Origin: Amoebophrya sp. AT5.2
Taxonomy: Eukaryota > Sar > Dinophyceae > Syndiniales > Amoebophryaceae
Assembly: GCA_005223375.1 (NCBI GenBank)
Contig: RXOD01005556.1
Coordinates: forward strand, 1 to 13,439
Direction: 5' to 3'
Length of the DNA stretch: 13,439 nt
Under the pieces are notes generated by a model. That model was not told the origin of the DNA, did not search any database, and saw only the letters and a program-made list of their open reading frames with translations. A program made the translations under genes and the position numbers. How positions within the stretch are numbered: position 1 is the first letter of the stretch; each line of letters starts with the position of its first letter. This document shows positions 1 through 7,100 of the stretch, one piece after another.

Positions 1-339
1 CCGCCGCTGGATTTCCCAATCAACAGTCAGAAAGGATCGCATCGCGGACGCAAAACTGCTTCACGACCGTGGTCCGCCAAAATTACGCTGTGGTTGTGTT
101 GCCATCTACCGTCGATGAATCTAAATATATCGGAATCGATTCTAATATTCATTGGTACGTTTGCGTTTTTGGATCGTGCCTCGTGCTTGATTCTGTGACG
201 TGTGGATGTAGCAATACGTGCTGGCGCCTATTTCGATGAGTTCATCAATTGTTGATCGGCATTGCGATTTCTTGCATCATTATTTTTACATACCTACGTG
301 TAATGTTCTGTCTCGTCGGTTTATGACTTTCTCGCGTGG
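1..339. other. 3' flank of the WLM protease gene, no gene seen
   Basis: This stretch lies downstream of the stop codon of the minus-strand WLM gene and runs to the window edge. It is AT-richer than the coding DNA and holds no frame with protein-like composition. A small self-complementary word AATCGATT lies near 134-141. I see no tRNA, rRNA, polyadenylation consensus or neighbouring gene start. It probably contains the 3' UTR and the beginning of an intergenic spacer. Confidence 0.4.
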
Positions 340-3300
340 TCACTTCTTGAAAAATTCGGAGAGTTGCAGTTGCGACCACTTGTTGTCTTTCATGTCAGGC
401 GACGGCTTCTTCTTCATTTCTCCATCTCCTGGCGCCGGACTATTTGTATTTTCCCCCTTTTGTTTAAGCGCTCCCAGGGCCTTGAGGCGTTCGTACGCGG
501 ACAGGAAGCTGGGACTGCTCGTCACGCTGATCCGTCGTACCTGCGCTTCCGGCGAATCCTGCTTCCGGTTGCGGTCGGCTTCTCCGTCCGCTGCATTTTT
601 GGGTTTCGACAAGATTTCCTGGGTCAGCTTCGCTTTCCCCGTCGGATCCTCTTGTTCTGCGCGGGCACGCCGTGGCGAGAAGGTCTCCCCCTTCAAAGAG
701 GGTCGTCGCGGAATCACACCTCCAGACGTACTAGCCGTACTCGCACTTGCACTCGCGGCCCCCCGCACGGAACGTAGCGTCTTGTTGCGGTCGTAATCGA
801 TTTCGCCCAAAACCTCATGATGCGTTTCGCCCTTCAAGTCCCCCTTTGTCATCGCAGTGCTGAGTTCTTTCGTGGACATCCGAGTGCTGCGTTCCCTTGG
901 TTCTTCTTCCCCCATCCCCCTCAGCAGCGGCGGCGAGATCGAGGTGGAGACCACGACGCCGCGCACGCTCATGTTCGTCCCGCCCATAATCGTACTGCCC
1001 CGGGGCGGCGATGCGGCCTCCAGCTTCGCGGTCGCCTTCGCCAGGCTGTCCGTGATCGCCTGCCGCGCGCTGGCCCGTGCCTCCGACCGCTGCTGTTGTT
1101 GTATTAAACCCCCGTGCGCCGGGGCCAGGGGGGCCGTCGGAGAAGTAGAGCTGGAAGAGCTGGCGCTGGAGCTGCTGCTGGAAGAAGTTCCCCGCGTCGA
1201 TGCCGACGAGAGGTTTCCATTGTTTCCGCCTGCCTCCGCAGTAGAGGTACTAGAGGACCCATTCTTGTTTATCCGATGCGGGGAATTCGCAGTAAGGAGG
1301 GACTTGTAGTCCTGCGAGGGGGATTTATACTTGGTCGCGTGGTCCCCGAGCGTGCTGCTGCTCGCTTGATGGATGACACCAGCACCACCACCCTCCGCGA
1401 ACGGAGTCTCCTGCTCCTGCTGCCCTGCTTCGCCGCTTTTGTTTGATTTTGAAGCCGAACTCGGGCGGCTGCCGGGAGTCGCCGAATTATTCATCGTCTG
1501 CGACCCCCCCGCACCAGAGGGGGAGTTCGAATTGGAATTGGAGTTCGAATTGCTGCCACTGTTTATTCGCCCGTCCCGCAGCATCTCCTTCGTCTTCGCC
1601 TGTTGTTCGAGTCGCTCCAGCCGCTCCTTTTCCGCCTGCTTCGCCAGGTGCTCCGCGTGCTTCTTCTCCAGCACGTCGGCGGGCACGCGGCCCTCCGTGT
1701 GGTAGATGTCGTTCTCCCACTCCCAGGGAGACGGAATCTCGTTCTCACCAAGCAAGTTCCGGTTGAACACCTCATTTTTTGCAATTGAAGAAGGTGCTGT
1801 TCAACCGGAACTTGATGTCGGGCGAGAATCAGTCAGTTTTTTTTGCGAAGAGAGATATAAGGCACTACTTCGCCGCGGCGGCGCAACCCAGAAGCGTTTG
1901 TAATGATGATTTGAAATTGATAAATCTAGTACAGTTGTGCGTGGTGATAGGACCACGCTGCAGCCGCAATCGCTCTGTGCAGTGCTGCAAGTGAAAGTAG
2001 CGAAAGCGAATTGAGGAAGAACTACAAGTTTGGTATTGGATGGTGTAAGTACCTTCAGTTCCTGGCTCGCGAAGAGAAAGAGCTCTTTGAGGAAGAGCAT
2101 GAATTCGCGGCCGTGGTTCATTAGAGGTTGAAAAAACCCATGCTGTGCTTCAGGTTTAGGTTTACTTAGCTCGATAACGGATCCAGTTATCAGATGGCAC
2201 TCATGCTGGCCATCGCCCAGTGAAAGTGATATTAGTCGGCTGACATTTAAGTTTCCATCAGGCCGCACTTCTTGTTCCTGTTCGCTAATAGCCGACACCA
2301 GTAGGCGCAGGGGTGCATCGACGCTGGCAGATCTGAATCCTTGTGTACCCTAAAGGGGGGAGCTCGAGCTACACCTACAGGTACAGCAACTCTCTGCAAA
2401 CCTAAAGCTAAACTAACAAATGGACCCATAATAAACCACCTCCACCTGACGCTGACCCTGAGTTTATTCAAGTTCAACCCTTAAGTTCATGTGTCGGAGG
2501 TGCGCGATCTCGTGCAGGAGGATCGCCGTGAGGGTGCCCTTGCCGAGAAACTCATACCGCGGGTCCCCCTTCGTCGGGTGAATCCTCACGCGGAGGAGGA
2601 TGGAGGTGCGGTACCCCACTGTCTTCAGTATCTTCCCCGACTCGTTCCGCACCACCATGGGGTCCTTGGCGGTGCTGCCAGCCTTCTTCGCGCAACAATG
2701 CGCCTCGCCGAAAATGTGGTACCTTTAGAAAATATATAAATCCGACGAATAAACGAAAGATCAAGAACCGATCTCGATTCGAAAGCATCAACATCTGGAA
2801 CTGGATTTGACTCTGAACAATCTGTATGAATGTATCCATTGCCATGGGGGCGGTGGAGGTGGTTTCAGGGGGGCGGTCGCGGTGAAGCTGATGCAAGTAG
2901 ATCCGATTTGTAAGAATTGCCGTCCTTTAGTTCTGATCGCGTTTGCACCTTCCGAATGACAGTGATCATCAAGGATGTACCTGAGCTGGTACTTCTTTGT
3001 GATCGGCTGCAGCAGGAACTGGTCGAGTTCGTAGAGGATGGCGGCCACCCGGCCTCGGTGCGGGAGGTCGATCTTCACGTTGGTCTTCATGTCGCGGTAG
3101 TAGCCAAACGTGTGGTACTTGCTCAGCAGATGTTCGCCGTCCTCCTCCGCGAAGTTGCTGCTGGACTGAAACCTTTTTAGCATTCGAGTGTCGATCCCCC
3201 TCGCATCCACCTTGCCACAAGGCTCACACAACAACCAGCTATCGCGACCACTAGACATGTTGCTCGTGCTGGTCTTTGAATAATTTGAATTTGAATATGA

Positions 3301-3453
3301 TGTTATTGGGGGCGTCGTGGAGGGCGAGGTCGTGCTGGCTGTGTCGAGCGAGGGCTGGTGTTTTTCTTCTTGCGCTTGGGCTTGGCGTTGGCGGCTCCCC
3401 TTGGTATGTTTGCTTTGCTGGGTGAAGGTAATCTGGAGAGCACGGGGGTGCAT
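340..3453 (-). CDS. WLM-domain (Wss1-like) zinc metalloprotease with long disordered tail, four exons
   Basis: Inferred exons on the minus strand: 3453-2981, 2722-2485, 2115-2053 and 1770-340. They join in frame to 734 residues. Residues 1-65 are Ser/Thr/Gln-rich; ATG 3258 (residue 66, MSSGRDSWLLCEPCG) is an alternative start. The WLM core is about residues 145-280: LLQPITKKYQLRYHIF, then SILLRVRIHP, then the metalloprotease motif HEIAHLRHMNH. Zinc ligands are H228, H232 and H238, with catalytic E229, followed by GREFMLFLKEL and NEIPSPWEWENDI. Residues about 289-325 form a charged coiled coil, and the remaining ~400 residues are disordered and Ser/Asn/Ala-rich. A VVVS patch in the tail could be a SUMO-interacting motif (weak). 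Wss1/SPRTN-type WLM proteases cleave DNA-crosslinked or SUMO/ubiquitin-marked proteins in the nucleus; that role is inferred here. The third ligand is the first residue of exon 3, so the intron 2 junction is functionally decisive. An in-frame stop (3468-3466) lies five codons above ATG 3453. Confidence 0.82.
1753..1814. repeat. 16-bp perfect inverted repeat around the intron 3 acceptor
   Basis: Left arm 1753-1768 reads CAAGTTCCGGTTGAAC and right arm 1799-1814 is its exact reverse complement, separated by 30 nt. Weaker similarity continues outward (GGTGAGAAC on the gene strand against GGCGAGAAT on the opposite strand). In pre-mRNA of the WLM gene the arms could form a hairpin whose loop contains the proposed intron 3 acceptor AG (1772-1771). 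The arm on the gene side encodes FNRNL of exon 4. Confidence 0.8.
1771..2052 (-). other. Intron 3 of the WLM gene (GT-AG, 282 nt)
   Basis: The donor is CTGAAG|GTACTTAC and the acceptor is AAAATGAG|GTGTTC. Both flanking codons are in phase 0, so splicing joins FASQELK to VFNRNLLGENE. It is needed because the downstream frame has no ATG before the in-frame stop at 1803-1801, and because NEIPSPWEWENDI is the expected continuation of the WLM core. The word AGGT is present at both junctions. Without splicing, the exon 3 frame runs on through non-conserved sequence to the stop at 1801. Confidence 0.6.
2116..2484 (-). mobile_element. Introner-like element forming intron 2 of the WLM gene
   Basis: The core 2484-2121 starts on the gene strand with TTAAGGGTTGAA. 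Its other end, read inward on the opposite strand, is TTAGAGGTTGAA: 12-bp terminal inverted repeats with two mismatches. The core is flanked by identical 5-bp copies TGAAC (2489-2485 and 2120-2116), as expected for a target-site duplication. Deleting the core plus one copy fuses CACATGAAC to CACGGC and gives HEIAHLRHMNHGREF, the proper WLM zinc signature. The ends are not GT-AG. An in-frame GT-AG alternative exists (donor AGG|GTTGAA at 2478, acceptor CACAG|CATGGG near 2142), but it inserts extra residues between the second and third zinc ligands. No transposase is encoded, so it would be a non-autonomous, MITE-like element. Confidence 0.65.
2723..2980 (-). other. Intron 1 of the WLM gene (GT-AG, 258 nt) flanked by AGGTAC
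   Basis: The donor is CTCAG|GTACATCC and the acceptor is TTTCTAAAG|GTACCAC, preceded by a pyrimidine/AT-rich stretch. The phases match: two bases are left by exon 1 and one is supplied by exon 2, restoring an AGG codon. The join reads TKKYQLRYHIFGEAHCC. The hexamer AGGTAC occurs at both junctions, so the boundary could slide inside it without altering the protein. Confidence 0.6.
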
Positions 3454-4106
3454 TAGCGCAGCTGTTTACTGAAGATACTGTGTTCTTTATCTTAACTTGT
3501 CGACGAGCAACATCAGCGGCCGCGCAAGTGGCGGGGCGGTGGCCGTGCTGGCGAAGGGGTAGATATTGATATTGTACAGGTGCGTCTGCGTACCTTGCGC
3601 GGCGCGTGGAGGCGAAGCTAACCTATAGCGATAGAGTCACTCAAAATGTCAAAACAACTCATGGTCCAGCGAAGTCACCGCTCAAACGGTGCGCCGCTGG
3701 GGCAGAAGCTAAAGTTTTTGCGAGAGTCAACATGGTCAAGTATGTAGGGGGTACTAAAGTAGGTAAGAGTTGGTTCGTAGCCAAGACTGCAGAAGCAAAA
3801 GGTTGGAGACTTAAAACTTAAGTAAACAGAACTAACATCATCATCATCATCATGATGCTTGTCCTTGTGGTTGTCGTTGTCCGCCTCCGCGAAACAATCT
3901 ACTTATTAGACAGGGTAGCAGGAATCAGATTCGCGGATGAGGGCTGTCCACCGATATGAAGTTTCTACTTCGCATTTCGCCACAGCACAACATGACCGAG
4001 GCAACATAGAGCAACAGATGGAATAAGGGGCTGGGGCAAGCGCAATCATATTGAGGACAACGAGTGGCGGTCTCAGACAGCAAAGTTGCGGTTCTAACAG
4101 AAGTTT
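3454..4106. other. Spacer between the disordered-protein gene and the WLM gene, no gene seen
   Basis: This 653-nt interval should hold the 3' UTR of the minus-strand gene to its right and the 5' UTR of the WLM gene to its left. A 71-codon plus-strand frame (3606-3821) has no recognisable features. There is a (CAT)6 run at 3836-3853. No TATA box is evident. If the organism is a dinoflagellate, the 5' end of the WLM mRNA would be set by spliced-leader trans-splicing at an AG upstream of 3453, but I cannot choose between several candidate AGs. Confidence 0.4.
3836..3853. repeat. (CAT)6 microsatellite
   Basis: Six tandem CAT units lie in the non-coding spacer, followed directly by GATG. It is a simple-sequence tract with no protein frame assigned to it. 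Confidence 0.9.
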
Positions 4107-7100
4107 TTAGCGCATGGAATTGGAATCCAAGTCGACGGCATGGGCATTCTTACTTGAGTAAGAAGGTAAGAAACGCGCCTCCAACAGTACGTACTGTTGG
4201 AGGCGCGGCATCCGCAGCAGAACTGGTACAAAATTTGAATGAAAGTACCGATGCGTCGACTCTTGCTTCGTCAGCGAGCGTCCTCGTTGCGGTGAAGACC
4301 CGCCGGTCCCTGCAGCCCATTTTCCGCCCTCGCCCCTTTCAGCTACCTCCCTTGTCCCCGCGGCCCCCTTGTTCTTTTTCGTCGGCGAGGAAGACGATTT
4401 TGACGTCGACAAGAACTTCTTCCCGGCTGCGAATGTTTGGGACAAGCGCGGCAGCACGGCGGTGTCGGTGTTCGCGCGCGGCCGCGGTTGCCGAACGCCC
4501 ACTGTCGCGGCCGTTCCCTGCAGCCCCAGACTCAGGGACGGAATCGAACTGGAACTGCCTCCCTCACTCGCCGGCGCAGGAAGATTTTGTGGAGCTGCAT
4601 TGATGTTCGCAAGTTGTGCTGTGGCCCCCGGCTTTCTTGCGGAAAGGGAGGAGGAGGAAGAAGAGCTGGTGGGTTTGGCGTTGAAATCTTCGCAGCTGAG
4701 GACCCGGCGCAGATGAAGGGGTGTCGAGGAATTCAACATCGGCGTGCTGTTGCCGTAGCTGTGCTTCACCGGCGTAGCTCCCGCAACTGCGAGAGGGAGC
4801 AGTTGCGACGATGTCTCCGCAGCACCGGGTCGCGACGGCGTGAGATCATTCCCCACCCCCAGCGACTTGAGACTGTAGCTGCGCATTGGCGGCACCGCTG
4901 CCTTTCGACTGCTTTGCGGCCGCCTCGGTGGAAGCTGATAAAGAACGGGCACGCACTCCTCCACGTCCGAGTCGCTTGCCCCGATTTCCGGCAGAAACAG
5001 AAAAGGCGAGCCTCCTGCATTCCGCTTTGCTTCCACGGCCCCATCATCATGATCATCCTGGTCATGATCCTGCTCTTGTCCCACAACATCAACGTCGCAG
5101 CACGAGCAGATGCTGTCCCGCCCACGAGGGGGTGCATCTGCATTTACGCCGATCGCCGCTTCGTGCTCCCGCAGGTCTTCGTCATCTTCGTCGTCGTCTG
5201 CACACAGTAAGAAGTGATCCTCCTGCACACAGGAATTCGTCTCCAGAAAGGTGAACTCCTCGGCGTCGAGCGATCTGCTCAGCGGCGGCTTCATCATCGT
5301 GAGGGTTCCATTCAGGAGCATCGCCCCCGAAGGTTGGTTCTGGAGGTCCACCTCCGGCGTATTTGGGTTCGCACGGTCCCCTTCGTAAAGTGGGCCGATG
5401 GCTGGCGCGAGGTGGAGGTCCTCCTGCTCGATCTGGTACGGCTTCAGCGGGTGCTGTTGCGCTTGCGCTTGCGCGCCCCCCACCCCCAGATAGGAGTTCA
5501 GAGCAACTCCTTGGCTGCCGAGGTGCTGGGCGACGCCCCCCGAAGTGCGGCGACTGCGGCGGCGACGATTCGGCGACGACATCCCGCCCGCGGTGCTAGG
5601 GCTGGTCCCCGGAGGAGGTCGTGCTGGTCCGCCGGCGCCTCCGCCGCGGGACGAGAGGTTTTCATATGCCGACAGCAAAACGCCGTTTATCGAACCTAGC
5701 GGTTTCTGCAGCGGATCGTCCAAAAACGGGGCCGCAGGTGGAGCCCCCAGCCAGTTTTCCGTTGCCGTTTCTCGTCGTTCCGATGGCTGCTGAACTCCGG
5801 GAGCCGCGGCCTCCTGCTCAGCATCCGATGCCAACCGTAGTTGCTGAACAACAGGAGGCGGCTCTACTCGCACCTTTGTTCGTTCAATGTAATTCGGCGT
5901 CCGCACGCTCAGTGAGAAGTCCGAGAGCTGGGACGAGTCCAGTTCTTCGCGTGGTGCATCCAGTTCTTCGCAGGACGCGTCGCGGAAACTCGAGAAGAAG
6001 TTCGACGAAAGAGTTTTCGTTATCGTTTTGGTATTGGTTTTCCTCTTCCCGTTCCCGCCACCCCCAACATAGGAGCCGCGCGTGCTGCGCTGTGCCGCCA
6101 GCTGAGATTGTGGAGTGCCTGAGATCACCACGTCGAAGTCCGCACCCGCGCCGGCGATCTGTGAATGAGACGGACTGCACGCGCCGCCAACCGGACTGTT
6201 CAAAGTGAGCTGGCCCCGTTTTGGGTGCTTGAAAAAATGCGGCGCCGTGGTTGCCCCGGCAAAGAGAACGCCCTGTTTCGCCACTTTTGTGGACGGACTG
6301 GCGCCAGGCCCGGGTTGGGGCAGCGGCGGCGGGTTGCTCCGTTTAAAAATCCCCGACGGGGAGGACGCCTCCGAGTAGAGCTCCCGAGACAAGAACTCCC
6401 GGCTCTGCTGCTGCTCAACACCGTCAACCCCTGCTGCCACTGCAACTTTAGTGGGGGGCGATGCACAGGAGGCAATGCGTATCGGCAGATCAGGCTGCGG
6501 ATTGGAGGTTGCGCCCGTCGCTGCGAGGGTCGTGTTCGCCTTCGTCGTCGAGTTGAGGAACTCAAGCACCTCGCCCGCTGTGCGAATTTCGATCCGGCGA
6601 TGTTGCTCGGGTGGGGGATTCTGTGCCTGATACTGATTGCTGCAGTTGGGGCTTGGGCTGCCAGTAGGACTTGGCTGCACGAGACCGCCCGCAGAAACGA
6701 TCATGCCACCCGGAGTTTGATCGGCCACAGGAGGTAAAGGCAGCTTTAGTGTGCGGTGGTTCTGAGGAACAGCGCAACTTGTACTTGCTGGTGGATGTTT
6801 ATCTTGTTCGGTAGACGCGAAAAGAGTGCTCGGCGAAATCCTACTGCTGTGGTGCGCCAGTGTGTTGGACGCCAGCCCGCCCGCTATCATCAACGCAGAC
6901 GAGACCGCAGAGGATGAACTACTGGAACTGCTGCTCGTGTTTAGAACGGAAACGGGATTTGCGAATTTCGCGTTTGTCGCGCCGTTCGCGTTATTCCTTG
7001 TACTGCGTCTGCCGATCTTTTTTCCCGTGATTCCCGCGAAGCTGTATTGTTCCGCGGCAGGCGCGAAAGCGTACTGCTCGTCTCCCGCGGCCCGAAAGGA

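Noticed and set aside
218..796. 192-codon plus-strand frame opposite the WLM tail
   Set aside because: It mostly mirrors the disordered C-terminal region of the minus-strand WLM gene. The part outside it (218-339) is AT-rich and not protein-like.
2142..2478. GT-AG version of WLM intron 2 (donor AGG|GTTGAA, acceptor CACAG|CATGGG)
   Set aside because: It is in frame but would put about eleven extra residues into the zinc signature and ignores the terminal inverted repeats and TGAAC duplication. It is kept as the main competing model, to be settled by cDNA.
3606..3821. 71-codon plus-strand frame in the spacer (basic, Lys-rich)
   Set aside because: It would be the only plus-strand gene, is short, and has no recognisable motif. 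The length is compatible with chance.
4064..4603. 179-codon plus-strand frame across the 34-bp palindrome
   Set aside because: It is antisense to the end of the large minus-strand gene, has no domain and no upstream context, and its low-complexity Arg/Ser composition reads as a shadow.
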